Assembly (NCBI RefSeq): GCF_000827125.1
Contig: NZ_CP010311.1
Coordinates: forward strand, 1,302,001-1,366,000
Origin: Geoalkalibacter subterraneus
Lineage (GTDB): Bacteria > Desulfobacterota > Desulfuromonadia > Desulfuromonadales > Geoalkalibacteraceae
DNA: 64,000 bases
Direction: 5' to 3'
In this document: one piece after another, positions 27,716-37,541 of the stretch
Numbering within the stretch: the stretch's first letter is position 1
How the letters are laid out: each line of letters opens with the position of its first letter
Translations under genes and position numbers: made by a program
Notes under the pieces: model-generated
Databases searched by the model: none
The model's input: the letters and a program-made list of their open reading frames with translations, nothing else
What the model was told of the DNA's origin: nothing

Positions 27716-29050
27716 ATGAGTGGTGTGAATGTCAAGGTTGAAGACGTCAACAGCGTCAAGAAGAAGCTGCAATTTGAAATTGAAGCTGCAAAGGTCGATG
27801 CCGAAATCGAAAAAGCTTACAGGAAAATCGGCAAGACGGCTAAAATGAAGGGCTTTCGCCCCGGCAAGGTGCCGCGCAGCGTGCTGGAGAAATATTATGC
27901 CGCCGACATGGAGCACCAGGTTCTCAATCGCCTGATCAACGACAGCTACCTGCAGGCGTTGATGGACAACAAGATCGCTGCCGTTTCCGATCCGGAGATG
28001 CTCGACAGTGGTTCGATCGAAAAAGGCAGCCCGTTTACCTATTCACTGCTGGTTGAAGTCAAGCCTGAAATTGAAGTGAAGGACTACGAAGGACTGGTCA
28101 TCGAGAAGGAAAAGTTCGAGTTCGATGAGAAGTTTGTCGATGAGCAGATCGCCGAGATGCGCAATTCCCGTGCGGAAACGGTGGTCAGCGAACATGACAA
28201 GGCTCGCGGTGGAGATATCGCGGTAATTGATTTTGAAGGCTTTGTTGACGGTGAGGCCTTTCAGAACGGTTCTGCTGAAAACTATGAACTTGAACTCGGC
28301 TCCGGTACATTTCTTCCCGGCTTTGAGGAGCAGATTGAAGGGATGGGCCGCGGCGACGAGCGTGAGATCGAGGTTGAGTTTCCCCAGGACTATGGCGTTG
28401 AAGATCTCGCCGGCAAGCCGGCTGTCTTCAAGGTTACGCTCAATGAGATTAAAGAGCGCCGGCTGCCGGAGATCGACGATGCATTCGCTCAGCAGTTCGG
28501 TGCCGAGAATGTTGATGCGTTACGCGAAAAGATTAAGGAAGCCCATATCACCCAGGAGACCCGCCGCATAGAAGCCGAGATGCGCGAGCGCGTGATCCAG
28601 GCTCTGCTCGAGCGCAACTCCATCGAGGTTCCCGATGTCATGGTCGCCGACCAGCTTAAGCAGATGTACGAAGACGCACGGCGGCGGCTGAGCTACCAGG
28701 GAATGTCCATGGAAATGCTCGGCATGAACGAAGATATGTTTGCCGAGCAGTACCATGAGCAGGCCGCCGATCAGGTCAAGGGAGCACTTCTGCTTGAAGC
28801 AGTGGCCCGTCAGGAAGACATTAAGGTTGATGACTCGGAAATGACTGCTAAAATGCAGGAAGTAAGCGAAATGGTCGGTGTGCCGGTTGAAGAGGTGCAG
28901 AAGCGCTACGCCGAAGGCGATGTGCGCCGTGCGCTGGCTTCGCGCGTTGTTGAAGACAAGGTGTTTGACTTTCTGCTTGAAAAAGCGCAGGTGAACGAAG
29001 TCGCCAAAGAAGACCTGGGCGAGGCGGCCGCCGAGGAAGAGGAGGGCTGA
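27716..29050 (+). CDS. tig: Trigger factor, ribosome-associated chaperone
   Basis: 444-residue chaperone and prolyl isomerase acting on nascent chains at the ribosome exit. The ribosome-binding signature [17 protein letters not shown] lies at about residues 44-60; the FKBP-type domain follows (about 160-245, with [12 protein letters not shown]) and the long helical C-terminal domain ends in an acidic tail (AAEEEEG). It starts the tig-clpP-clpX-lon series; clpP follows after 4 bp. Confidence 0.96.
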   Translation: MSGVNVKVEDVNSVKKKLQFEIEAAKVDAEIEKAYRKIGKTAKMKGFRPGKVPRSVLEKYYAADMEHQVLNRLINDSYLQALMDNKIAAVSDPEMLDSGSIEKGSPFTYSLLVEVKPEIEVKDYEGLVIEKEKFEFDEKFVDEQIAEMRNSRAETVVSEHDKARGGDIAVIDFEGFVDGEAFQNGSAENYELELGSGTFLPGFEEQIEGMGRGDEREIEVEFPQDYGVEDLAGKPAVFKVTLNEIKERRLPEIDDAFAQQFGAENVDALREKIKEAHITQETRRIEAEMRERVIQALLERNSIEVPDVMVADQLKQMYEDARRRLSYQGMSMEMLGMNEDMFAEQYHEQAADQVKGALLLEAVARQEDIKVDDSEMTAKMQEVSEMVGVPVEEVQKRYAEGDVRRALASRVVEDKVFDFLLEKAQVNEVAKEDLGEAAAEEEEG

Positions 29051-29054
29051 TCCC

Positions 29055-29639
29055 ATGGCCGTAATCCCATTTGTTATTGAGCAGACCGGTCGCGGAGAGC
29101 GATCCTACGATATTTATTCGCGCCTGCTGAAAGATCGAATCATCTTTATCGGCGGGTCTATCGAGGATCAGATGGCGAACCTGATTATCGCGCAGTTGCT
29201 GTTCCTCGAATCGGAGGACCCCGACAAGGATATCTTTCTCTACATCAATTCCCCGGGCGGGGTGGTGACTTCCGGGATGGCTATTTACGATACCATGCAG
29301 TACCTTAAGGCTCCGGTTTCGACGATTTGCGTCGGCCAGGCTGCCAGCATGGCCGCGGTCCTGCTCGCCGCTGGAACGGCCGGCAAGAGATTTGCATTGC
29401 CACATGCACGGATCATGATCCACCAACCCCTGGGGGGATTTCAGGGTCAGGCATCCGACATCAGCATTCACGCGCGGGAAATCCTGCGCATGCGCGAGAC
29501 CCTCAATGACGTTCTCGCTCAGCATACCGGTCAGCCTGTTGAGCGGATTTCGCAGGACACCGAGCGCGATTACTTTATGGATAGCGAGGCCGCGCGTAAA
29601 TATGGTATCATTGACCAAATGGTAGAAAGGAAGTCGTGA
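29055..29639 (+). CDS. clpP: ATP-dependent Clp protease proteolytic subunit
   Basis: 194-residue serine protease forming the tetradecameric chamber fed by ClpX. The catalytic triad is visible: Ser in [14 protein letters not shown] (about 98), His in RIMIHQP (about 123) and Asp in ERDYFM (about 172). The N-terminal propeptide region is short. It is tightly linked to tig (4 bp) and clpX (about 43 bp). Confidence 0.97.
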   Translation: MAVIPFVIEQTGRGERSYDIYSRLLKDRIIFIGGSIEDQMANLIIAQLLFLESEDPDKDIFLYINSPGGVVTSGMAIYDTMQYLKAPVSTICVGQAASMAAVLLAAGTAGKRFALPHARIMIHQPLGGFQGQASDISIHAREILRMRETLNDVLAQHTGQPVERISQDTERDYFMDSEAARKYGIIDQMVERKS

Positions 29640-29682
29640 GACTTCCGCGGTTTTTTTCAAAGCTCAACTCGGAGGGTAATTC

Positions 29683-30933
29683 GTGAGTCAAAATGATGAC
29701 AAGGGCGGCGCTCTCACCTGTTCATTCTGTGGCAAGTCCCAGGATGAGGTGAAAAAGCTGATCGCCGGACCGACGGTCTACATCTGCGATGAGTGCATCG
29801 AACTGTGCAACGATATCATCGACGAGGAGGCCAAGCTGGAAGAAGCCGGCGGGTCCACCATGGATCGCCTCCCCAAGCCTTCTGAAATCAGGGCTGTGCT
29901 CGATGATTTTGTCATTGGTCAGGAGAGGGCCAAAAAGACTCTTTCGGTCGCGGTTTACAATCACTACAAGCGGGTTGAGTTTGCTACAAAACCCTCGGAT
30001 GTGGAGATCCAGAAGAGCAACATCCTTCTGCTCGGCCCGACCGGCAGCGGCAAAACCCTTCTTGCCCAGACCCTGGCGCGGGTTCTCAATGTGCCCTTCG
30101 CCATCGCCGATGCCACCAATCTTACCGAGGCCGGTTATGTCGGCGAAGATGTCGAGAATATTATCCTCAACCTGTTGCAGGCGGCCGATTACGACCTGGA
30201 AAAAGCACAGAAGGGGATCATTTATATCGACGAGGTTGACAAGATCGCCCGCAAGTCCGATTCCCCTTCCATTACACGCGATGTTTCCGGGGAAGGGGTG
30301 CAGCAGGCCTTGCTCAAAATCATCGAGGGGACCATGGCCAGCGTGCCTCCCAAAGGGGGGCGCAAGCACCCGCAGCAGGAATTCCTCAAGGTCGACACAA
30401 CCAATATCCTGTTTATCTGTGGAGGTGCCTTCTCCGGTCTTGAGAGCATCATCTCTCAGCGGACCGGCAGCAAAAGCATGGGGTTCGGCGCTGATATCAA
30501 AAATAAAAAGGACATCAATCTCGGCGAAATTCTGGAGCAGGTCGAGCCGGGAGATCTGCTCAAATTCGGGCTCATTCCCGAATTCATAGGCCGGCTGCCG
30601 GTGGTGGCGACCCTGGATGAGCTGGACGAGGAGGCGCTGATCGCCATCCTCAAAGAGCCCAAAAACGCTTTGGTCAAGCAGTACCAGAAGCTGTTTGAAA
30701 TGGAGGCGGTCAGCCTCAAATTCACCGATGGGGCGCTTGTAGCCATCGCCCGTGAAGCGCTCAAACGCAAGACGGGGGCGCGTGGTCTGCGCTCAATCCT
30801 TGAAAACTCCATGCTCGACGTGATGTACGATATCCCTTCTCAGGATCGCGTTAAGGAAGTTGTGGTGAACGAGGACGTTATCGCCGGCAAATCGCGGCCG
30901 ATGGTCTTGTTTGAATGTGCCGAGTCTGCGTAA
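29683..30933 (+). CDS. clpX: ATP-dependent Clp protease ATP-binding subunit
   Basis: 416-residue unfoldase. N-terminal zinc-binding domain with CSFCGK and CDECIELC (about 12-41), AAA+ Walker A GPTGSGKT (about 118), Walker [10 protein letters not shown], the IGF-type loop region, and the [11 protein letters not shown] sensor 2 region. GTG start at 29683 is supported by GGAGGG upstream. Co-transcribed with clpP. Confidence 0.97.
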   Translation: MSQNDDKGGALTCSFCGKSQDEVKKLIAGPTVYICDECIELCNDIIDEEAKLEEAGGSTMDRLPKPSEIRAVLDDFVIGQERAKKTLSVAVYNHYKRVEFATKPSDVEIQKSNILLLGPTGSGKTLLAQTLARVLNVPFAIADATNLTEAGYVGEDVENIILNLLQAADYDLEKAQKGIIYIDEVDKIARKSDSPSITRDVSGEGVQQALLKIIEGTMASVPPKGGRKHPQQEFLKVDTTNILFICGGAFSGLESIISQRTGSKSMGFGADIKNKKDINLGEILEQVEPGDLLKFGLIPEFIGRLPVVATLDELDEEALIAILKEPKNALVKQYQKLFEMEAVSLKFTDGALVAIAREALKRKTGARGLRSILENSMLDVMYDIPSQDRVKEVVVNEDVIAGKSRPMVLFECAESA

Positions 30934-30984
30934 CTCAGCAGTTGTGCACGTTTTTTCTTTTTACCCGATGCGATGCGATGAGAT

Positions 30985-33402
30985 ATGGCTGAGATGACCG
31001 ACACATCCGATCTTCCGGATTTTGATACCAATCGCCTGGCGCTTCTGCCCCTGCGGGATATTGTCGTTTTCCCGCACATGGTGGTTCCGCTTTTTGTCGG
31101 TCGGGCAAAGTCGATTCAGGCGATAGAGAGTGCCATGGAGAAGGGCAAGACCCTTTTTCTGGTGACTCAGAAAAATGCCAAGGTCGACGATCCGGAATTT
31201 GAGGATCTTTACGAAATCGGAACCCTGTGTCAGATCATCCAGGTGCTCAAGCTGCCCGACGGCACGGTCAAGGTGTTGGTCGAGGGGCGACAGCGCGCCC
31301 GAATCCTGCGCTTCATTCCTGACGATAATGCGCTCTATGCCGACGTCGAGGAGCTCGCCGAGGATGTTTCCGAATCCCCGACGGCCGAGGCGCTGATCCG
31401 TGGGATTAACGACACCTTCGAGAAATATGTCGGCCTGAGTAAGAAAGTGCCGCCTGAAATGGTCTCCTCTGTTTCCGGCATTCTCGATCCCTCACGTCTG
31501 GCCGATACCATTGTGGCCCACCTCAATATCGGTATCGATGATAAACAGGCGATTCTCTCTGCTCTAGACCCCCACGAACGTCTGGAAAAGCTGCTTGGTC
31601 TCATGGAGAAAGAGATTGAGATTCTTGAGATCGAGAAGCGCATCCGGACCCGGGTCAAAAGCCAGATGGAGCGCAGCCAGAAGGAATACTACCTCAACGA
31701 GCAGATGCGCGCGATTCAGAAGGAGTTGGGGGAGAAGGACGAATTCAAGCAGGAGCTGCGGGCTCTTGAGGAAAAAATAAAGAAAAAGAAGATGTCCAAG
31801 GAGGCCACGGACAAGGCCCTGGGCGAGTTGCGCAAACTCAAGATGATGTCGCCCATGTCCGCGGAAGCCACCGTGGTGCGCAATTACCTTGACTGGCTGA
31901 TTTCTCTGCCATGGCGCAAGGCAACGCGAGACAACCTCGATATCGAGCGCGCCGAGGATATCCTGGAAGCCGATCATTACGGGCTGAAAAAGGTCAAGGA
32001 GCGGATCCTTGAATACCTTGCAGTGCAGGCCCTGGTTAAAAAAATCAAGGGCCCGATTCTTTGCCTTGTCGGACCTCCCGGTGTCGGCAAAACCTCCCTC
32101 GGTCGTTCCATCGCAAAATCTCTCGGGCGTGAATTCACCCGGATCTCACTGGGTGGGGTGCGCGATGAATCTGAAATCAGGGGCCATCGTCGCACCTACA
32201 TTGGGGCGATGCCGGGCAAGATCATACAGAATCTGCGCAAGGTAGGTTCGCGCAACCCCGTATTTCTGCTGGATGAAATCGACAAGATGAGCACCGATTT
32301 CCGGGGGGACCCTTCCGCTGCGCTCCTCGAAGTCCTAGATCCAGAACAGAACCATGCCTTCAACGATCATTTCCTGGACGTTGATTACGACTTGTCGAAT
32401 GTCCTGTTTGTGGCCACGGCCAATACGCTCTATTCTATCCCAAGGCCTCTGCAGGATCGGATGGAGATTATCCGCATCGAAGGCTATACCGAGGAAGAGA
32501 AGCTCAATATCGCAACCAAATACCTGATTCCCAAGCAGATCGAAGCCCATGGCCTGGTTCCTGAGCGGGTCAAGTTCAGTGAGGCGGCTCTGCTGGAGAT
32601 TATCAGACGCTACACCCGCGAGGCCGGGGTGCGCAGTCTTGAACGCGAAATTGCTTCTATCTGCCGCAAGATGGCGCGCGAAACCGTGACCAGCAAGGAT
32701 AAGCGCAAACGCTTTCAAATTACCCTGCAGTCGCTCAAGCGCTATCTCGGTGTACCGCGATTCCGTTACGGATTGCGCGAGGATGAAAGCCGAATCGGTC
32801 TGGCCACCGGTCTTGCCTGGACCGAAGTCGGCGGGGAGTTGCTGACCATAGAAACGACGGTCCTTCCCGGGCAGGGCAAGTTGACGGTCACGGGTAAGCT
32901 TGGGGAAGTGATGCGCGAGTCTGCACAGGCCGCCATCAGTTACGTTCGCTCCCGGTGGCGTGAACTTGAGTTGCCGCGCGATTTCTATTCGCGACTCGAT
33001 ATTCATATTCACGTTCCTGAGGGGGCGATCCCCAAGGATGGCCCCTCTGCCGGCATCACCATGGCGACCGCTCTGGCTTCAGCCTTTACCGGCCGTCCCA
33101 TTGATCGAAATATGGCCATGACAGGGGAAATTACCCTGCGGGGCAGGGTCCTTGCTATCGGTGGCCTAAAAGAAAAGTTGCTTGCGGCGAAAAGAGGTGG
33201 TATAAACCGAATTCTTATCCCGGAAGACAACAGAAAAGATCTTGACGAAGTGCCCTCTGTTATACTTAAATCGCTGGAGGTCATGCCCGTCAGCCACATG
33301 GATCAGGTTCTTGAAGTCGCTCTGCTCGACAAGGTGCCTGGTCATACGTTGAGTGGCGAGATTGATAGCGCTGAACAGGAAAACGAGGCTGTTCACCACT
33401 AG
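30985..33402 (+). CDS. lon: ATP-dependent endopeptidase Lon
   Basis: 805-residue LonA protease removing damaged and regulatory proteins. N-terminal substrate domain ([19 protein letters not shown]), AAA+ module with [11 protein letters not shown] (about 360) and LLDEIDKM, and the proteolytic domain with the catalytic serine in [10 protein letters not shown] (about 684) and the lysine in [11 protein letters not shown] (about 727). It follows clpX after about 50 bp and precedes hup, the usual order. Confidence 0.97.
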   Translation: MAEMTDTSDLPDFDTNRLALLPLRDIVVFPHMVVPLFVGRAKSIQAIESAMEKGKTLFLVTQKNAKVDDPEFEDLYEIGTLCQIIQVLKLPDGTVKVLVEGRQRARILRFIPDDNALYADVEELAEDVSESPTAEALIRGINDTFEKYVGLSKKVPPEMVSSVSGILDPSRLADTIVAHLNIGIDDKQAILSALDPHERLEKLLGLMEKEIEILEIEKRIRTRVKSQMERSQKEYYLNEQMRAIQKELGEKDEFKQELRALEEKIKKKKMSKEATDKALGELRKLKMMSPMSAEATVVRNYLDWLISLPWRKATRDNLDIERAEDILEADHYGLKKVKERILEYLAVQALVKKIKGPILCLVGPPGVGKTSLGRSIAKSLGREFTRISLGGVRDESEIRGHRRTYIGAMPGKIIQNLRKVGSRNPVFLLDEIDKMSTDFRGDPSAALLEVLDPEQNHAFNDHFLDVDYDLSNVLFVATANTLYSIPRPLQDRMEIIRIEGYTEEEKLNIATKYLIPKQIEAHGLVPERVKFSEAALLEIIRRYTREAGVRSLEREIASICRKMARETVTSKDKRKRFQITLQSLKRYLGVPRFRYGLREDESRIGLATGLAWTEVGGELLTIETTVLPGQGKLTVTGKLGEVMRESAQAAISYVRSRWRELELPRDFYSRLDIHIHVPEGAIPKDGPSAGITMATALASAFTGRPIDRNMAMTGEITLRGRVLAIGGLKEKLLAAKRGGINRILIPEDNRKDLDEVPSVILKSLEVMPVSHMDQVLEVALLDKVPGHTLSGEIDSAEQENEAVHH

Positions 33403-33425
33403 CCCCTGATGTCCGGAAAAAGCGC

Positions 33426-33455
33426 TTGACACCCCTTTCGGACTTCTGTTATAAG
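33426..33455 (+). promoter_or_regulatory. Sigma-70 promoter for hup
   Basis: TTGACA (33426-33431) and TATAAG (33450-33455) are 18 bp apart; shifting the -10 to TTATAA gives 17. It is near consensus, as expected for an abundant protein. Confidence 0.75.
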
Positions 33456-33507
33456 TATCGCGTTTTATCGGGGGGTTTAAATATCCTTAATGCATGGAGG
33501 TATTATT

Positions 33508-33780
33508 GTGACTAAAGCGGATCTTGTAAACTCGATGGCGGAAAAAGCAGGTTTGACCAAGGCGGAAGCCGAGCGGGCTCTGAAAGCTTTCACCGATACC
33601 ATCGAAGATGCTCTCAAGGCCGGCGACAAGGTCGCTCTGGTCGGTTTCGGAACCTTCAGCGTCGGTGAGCGCGCTGCACGCACCGGTCAGAACCCCCAGA
33701 CTGGTGAGAAAATTGAGATCGCTGCCGCCAAGGTGCCCAAGTTCAAGGCCGGCAAGGCTCTCAAGGATTCCATCAACTAA
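33508..33780 (+). CDS. hup: HU-family DNA-binding protein
   Basis: 90-residue nucleoid protein that binds and bends DNA as a dimer. It has the family start [24 protein letters not shown] in the hinge, and the beta-arm region [14 protein letters not shown]. The GTG at 33508 is chosen because GGAGG ends seven bases upstream; an ATG at 33490 would add six odd residues. It has its own strong promoter. Confidence 0.95.
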   Translation: MTKADLVNSMAEKAGLTKAEAERALKAFTDTIEDALKAGDKVALVGFGTFSVGERAARTGQNPQTGEKIEIAAAKVPKFKAGKALKDSIN

Positions 33781-33907
33781 AAGCGTTTATCCATTCTGTT
33801 ACCGGTTTTTCCAAACCTGGTGCTCAGAATAAAAGGTGGGCATTGATGTCCCTTATCAACGATGCCTGCCTTCTTTTTGCTTTAAAATCTGGAATAATGG
33901 ATCTTCA

Positions 33908-33984
33908 GGGGCTGTAGTAGAGTCGGTTACAACGCCGGCCTGTCACGCCGGAGGTCGCGGGTTCGAGTCCCGTCAGCCCCGCCA
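33908..33984 (+). tRNA. tRNA-Asp (anticodon GTC), copy 1
   Basis: 77-nt cloverleaf with acceptor GGGGCTG/CAGCCCC, anticodon stem CCGGC/GCCGG around loop CTGTCAC, T-loop TTCGAGT and encoded CCA. The D-stem GTAG/CAAC contains an A-A mismatch. Confidence 0.95.
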
Positions 33985-34003
33985 TTCCATTTTCTCGATA
34001 TGT

Positions 34004-34079
34004 GGGCGAATAGCTCAGCTGGGAGAGCATCGGCCTTACAAGCCGAGGGTCACAGGTTCGAGCCCTGTTTCGCCCACCA
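34004..34079 (+). tRNA. tRNA-Val (anticodon TAC)
   Basis: 76-nt cloverleaf with acceptor GGGCGAA/TTCGCCC, anticodon stem TCGGC/GCCGA around loop CTTACAA, T-loop TTCGAGC and encoded CCA. Confidence 0.95.
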
Positions 34080-34100
34080 CTTTTAAAATTTATTGACCCA

Positions 34101-34177
34101 GGGGCTGTAGTAGAGTCGGTTACAACGCCGGCCTGTCACGCCGGAGGTCGCGGGTTCGAGTCCCGTCAGCCCCGCCA
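34101..34177 (+). tRNA. tRNA-Asp (anticodon GTC), copy 2
   Basis: Identical over its full 77 nt to the copy at 33908-33984, including the D-stem A-A mismatch. The three genes Asp-Val-Asp are evenly spaced and end in one terminator, so they form one transcript. Confidence 0.95.
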
Positions 34178-34182
34178 TTTTG

Positions 34183-34219
34183 AAAAGCGACACCCTGAGA
34201 CCGGGGCGTCGCTTTTTTT
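34183..34219 (+). terminator. Intrinsic terminator after the tRNA cluster
   Basis: AAAAGCGAC (34183-34191) pairs with GTCGCTTTT (34208-34216), continuing into a run of seven T. Confidence 0.85.
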
Positions 34220-34332
34220 ATTTTTCGTTTCATTCTTCTTCTTTTCTTCTTCCCTGTTCTTGACCCGATCATCAACTTCCCGCTAATATCTAGATAATAT
34301 TTATTAAACATGGACAATGGTGCGGGTGCTTT

Positions 34333-35370
34333 ATGCTGAAACACATTTTTCGGGTTTTTCTACTGTCTCATTTGCTCCTCACTCTGGGGTGCGCTGGTGT
34401 CGGCAGTGGCCGGACTGCCTGGCCTCCTGATGCAATTGGTCCTGCCTGGCCTTCTGATTCTCCCCGTGTCCGTTTTCTTACATCGTTTCCCGATACTCCC
34501 GATTCAGAGGAGGGGCAGGGGAGACGGCTCTCCCGTTTTATCTTTGGTGAAGATCAAACTCCTCATCCTTTGATTAATCCGGTAGGAGTGGCTGCTGACG
34601 GGGGCGGTCGCGTCTGGATTGCCGATCCCGGAGGGCGAATTGTACACGCCTTTGATCTATCCCGGGGGCGGTCGTCGGTGATGGGGCAGGTTAATGGCGT
34701 GGCCCTGGGGGCACCTGCGGGCCTGGCGCTGGATGCCGACCGCGACCGGCTTTACCTTGCAGACGCCCAGCTCAACCAGGTTTTTATCCTGCGACCTGAC
34801 GGTTCCTATGTTGGGGAAATTACGCCCCCGAATTCTTTTGGGCGTCCAGCCGGACTGGCCATTGACCCTGTCGGTAATCTGTATGTTGCCGACGTCACCC
34901 AGGGGAAGGTGTTTGTTTTCTCCCCGGAAGGGGTTTTTATCCGTGCGCTGGGCAGTCATAAAACACCGAACGGTCTTTTCCTGCGGCCCATTGCCGTTGC
35001 TGTCAGCGACCAGGGGCATGTTGCGGTTCTCGATGCCATGAATTTCCGGGTTGAAATTTTCGGTCCCGATTGGCTGCCTCAAGGTGTGGTGGGGGGACTT
35101 GGCGATTCGCCCGGGCTTTTCGCACGGCCGCGTGGACTTGCCTTCGACGGTGACGGTAATCTTTATGTGGCTGATGCTGCTTTTGACAATATTCAGATTT
35201 TTGACCTGGAAGGGCGCCTGTTGCTCTATTTCGGTAAATCGGGGGATGAAGCGGGTCAATTCTGTCTGCCTGCCGGACTTTACCATGATGGCGCAAATCG
35301 ACTATATGCCGTTGATTCCTGTAATTATCGCGTTCAGATTTTTGAGTATCTGCCGATTGGCGGGCTTTAA
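34333..35370 (+). CDS. NHL-repeat lipoprotein
   Basis: 345 residues. A lipoprotein signal (lipobox LTLGC, Cys20) is followed by an NHL-type propeller with at least five repeats of the form PAGLALD-DRLYLADAQLNQV (about 80-340). Such proteins are typical neighbours of multihaem cytochromes in Geobacter-like bacteria and may act as scaffolds at the outer membrane or in the periplasm. It precedes two cytochrome genes in the same direction. The exact function is unknown. Confidence 0.85.
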   Translation: MLKHIFRVFLLSHLLLTLGCAGVGSGRTAWPPDAIGPAWPSDSPRVRFLTSFPDTPDSEEGQGRRLSRFIFGEDQTPHPLINPVGVAADGGGRVWIADPGGRIVHAFDLSRGRSSVMGQVNGVALGAPAGLALDADRDRLYLADAQLNQVFILRPDGSYVGEITPPNSFGRPAGLAIDPVGNLYVADVTQGKVFVFSPEGVFIRALGSHKTPNGLFLRPIAVAVSDQGHVAVLDAMNFRVEIFGPDWLPQGVVGGLGDSPGLFARPRGLAFDGDGNLYVADAAFDNIQIFDLEGRLLLYFGKSGDEAGQFCLPAGLYHDGANRLYAVDSCNYRVQIFEYLPIGGL

Positions 35371-35486
35371 CCCTTGTGGCGGATTGTTTTTTGCATAAAG
35401 GAAAAGAGCTTTTCCACAAAATCTTTGCCTAGTTGGTGCATTGAATGAGGTTCTTAATACTCTTGTATCATTTTTTCGGGGTTCGT

Positions 35487-36305
35487 ATGAAGCGCTTCTG
35501 GTTTGCAGCCTTGCTTGTTTCCCTTTGGGGCGGCCTCTCTTATGGCGCCACCATCGATACCAAGAGTCTTGGGCACAATGGCGGAGAAAATGCGCACCCG
35601 CACAATCTCTCGAGTCTGAATACCGGCGGAGTCGACAGCATTCACGCTCCGGCCGGCGGAGAAACCCAGATCTGCAAGTTCTGCCATACACCCCACGGTG
35701 CGGCTTCTAGACCTCTCTGGAATCGACCGGATCCGGTCGGTCCAAATGGCGATGGGTCTTTTCCGTTATATGGAGGAAGTTCCTTGGTCATTGATGACGC
35801 CGGGGTGGTAGGTGATTCGAAATACGGACAGAATACCTATCCGAACGGCGCTTCACGCATGTGCATGTCCTGCCATGACGGGGTGACCGCCATCGGCCAG
35901 GTGGTCAGTGAGCCTGCTGAGCTGGCTAATCTTCAAATGTCTATTGAAGGCACCATCGATCTGTCTGTTTCGCATCCCATCTCATTTGTTTATGACACCA
36001 CTGTCGCCGGTCTGATCAATGCGCAGAAAAATGACGGCGGAACAAATACCTATCAACTGCCCAGCAGCAACGGATTGCTGGATGGTCAGAACCGGATGCA
36101 GTGTAATACGTGCCATAATCCCCATGTGGACACCCGAGATGGGGTTTATAACCTCCCTATGTGGCGTAAATACACCGGTGTTGAAAATGATGATTATGAA
36201 TGGACCTGCAGCCAGTGTCATATTGGTGGGCCGACAAGTGCCGGTATATTATGGGGGAGTCCGGGGAGTCCGACTATTAACGACCATCATGATCTGATTC
36301 CATGA
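35487..36305 (+). CDS. Tetrahaem c-type cytochrome
   Basis: 272 residues with a signal peptide (MKRFWFAALLVSLWGG, cleavage near YGA-T) and four CXXCH haem-binding motifs: CKFCH, CMSCH, CNTCH and CSQCH. It is exported and presumably carries electrons in the periplasm or at the outer surface. An upstream in-frame ATG at 35445 would add 14 residues; I prefer 35487 because it gives a conventional signal peptide. The next cytochrome gene follows after 13 bp. Confidence 0.88.
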   Translation: MKRFWFAALLVSLWGGLSYGATIDTKSLGHNGGENAHPHNLSSLNTGGVDSIHAPAGGETQICKFCHTPHGAASRPLWNRPDPVGPNGDGSFPLYGGSSLVIDDAGVVGDSKYGQNTYPNGASRMCMSCHDGVTAIGQVVSEPAELANLQMSIEGTIDLSVSHPISFVYDTTVAGLINAQKNDGGTNTYQLPSSNGLLDGQNRMQCNTCHNPHVDTRDGVYNLPMWRKYTGVENDDYEWTCSQCHIGGPTSAGILWGSPGSPTINDHHDLIP

Positions 36306-36318
36306 AAACGACCCTGAT

Positions 36319-37452
36319 ATGAGCACGAGCCTTATGTTCAGAAACCGATATTTTATCCTGCTGGCAGGAATTGCAATCTTCTGCAGTCTGGGTGCTGCAT
36401 CTCTCGACGCGGCACCTCGCTCTCAGAGCCGCCTTGCCGGCGTCCATGGCGAACCGGGGCTGCTGCCCAAGTCCTGCCGTGCATGCCATCGCGGGATGGC
36501 CATAGCAGTGCAGGGCGAAGAGCGCTTGTGTCTTAACTGTCACGGGACAGGCGGCGATCGCAGCCGTATGATCTCCGGCGGCTATCTCGATCCGGGGAAA
36601 ATACGCGGCTCGTTGCATGACATCGGACAGGAACTGCGCAAACCTTACAATCACCCGGTCCTGAGCGTTCGCGGAGTCCATAACGCGCGCGAGGAGTTGC
36701 CCGAAGATTCCGCCAGTGCTGCGCGTCATTCCGAGTGCGTCGACTGTCATGCCCCCCATGACCTCACACGCGATGAACCCTTTCGCGGCATCGGCGGGCG
36801 GCGGGTCGGTAATTTTTATGCCCCCATTGAGCATGAATATGAGCTCTGCTACCGCTGCCACGCCGAAAGCGCCAACCTGCCGCCGCGCTTCACCAACAAA
36901 CATGCCGAATTCAAGACCACCAACCCTTCTTACCACCCGGTGGAAGGGGAGGGGGCCAGCGCTTATGTGATCAGCCTCAAAGACCCCTACGTGGGGCGCA
37001 AAACTGCGCCGGGAGAGAGGTCCACCATCACCTGCGGCGATTGCCACGGCAGTGATGATCCCGGTGGTCCGGCCGGGCCTCACGGAAGCCGTTTCCGCGG
37101 ACTTCTGGTGCGCAACTACGAGATGGAGGACGGCCGCCCGGAATCCGACTACGCTTATGCCCTGTGCTATGGCTGCCACGATCGCACCAGCATCCTCAAT
37201 GACGAGAGTTTCCCGCTGCATGCGCTGCACATCCAGGGGCGCTCCGGGGTCAGGGATTCGGGAACGAGTTGTTTTTCCTGTCATGACGCTCATGGCAGCA
37301 CCCGCTATCCGTCCCTGATTCGATTCAATGATCGGGTTGTTAAGCCCAACGCGGCGGGAAAGCTTTCCTTTGATCCGCAGGGGACCGGGGCGCGTCGTGG
37401 TAGTTGTTCGCTACGCTGCCATGGGGTGGAGCACGATGAGAAATCATATTAA
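36319..37452 (+). CDS. Multihaem c-type cytochrome (seven CXXCH plus one CX3CH)
   Basis: 377 residues with an N-terminal signal (FILLAGIAIFCSLGAASLDA). Haem motifs in order: CRACH, CLNCH, CVDCH, CYRCH, CGDCH, CYGCH, CFSCH, and near the C terminus an unusual CSLRCH with three residues between the cysteines. Up to eight haems are possible. It probably acts with the preceding tetrahaem cytochrome in extracellular electron transfer; the following secretion genes begin 89 bp later. Confidence 0.88.
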   Translation: MSTSLMFRNRYFILLAGIAIFCSLGAASLDAAPRSQSRLAGVHGEPGLLPKSCRACHRGMAIAVQGEERLCLNCHGTGGDRSRMISGGYLDPGKIRGSLHDIGQELRKPYNHPVLSVRGVHNAREELPEDSASAARHSECVDCHAPHDLTRDEPFRGIGGRRVGNFYAPIEHEYELCYRCHAESANLPPRFTNKHAEFKTTNPSYHPVEGEGASAYVISLKDPYVGRKTAPGERSTITCGDCHGSDDPGGPAGPHGSRFRGLLVRNYEMEDGRPESDYAYALCYGCHDRTSILNDESFPLHALHIQGRSGVRDSGTSCFSCHDAHGSTRYPSLIRFNDRVVKPNAAGKLSFDPQGTGARRGSCSLRCHGVEHDEKSY

Positions 37453-37541
37453 TCACAGTATAAAAACACCCTTTGCCAAGTGGCCGCGCAGGCCGGGAAT
37501 TAGGTTTTCCTTTAGTTGGGCGATGTGGTATTTTCTGGCCC

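Larger units (their letters stand above)
33906..34179 (+). repeat. 81-bp direct repeat containing tRNA-Asp
   Basis: 33906-33986 and 34099-34179 are identical. The identity reaches only two bases beyond each end of the tRNA, so it reflects a duplicated tRNA gene rather than a larger duplication. Confidence 0.85.

Noticed and set aside
35381-35397. A GG-N10-GC sigma-54-like match before the cytochromes
   Set aside because: Only the GG and TTGCA match; the -24 box (CGGATTG) is too far from TGGCACG.
36277-37293. A 338-codon open frame antisense to the multihaem cytochrome
   Set aside because: It mirrors the cytochrome gene, whose haem motifs prove the coding strand.
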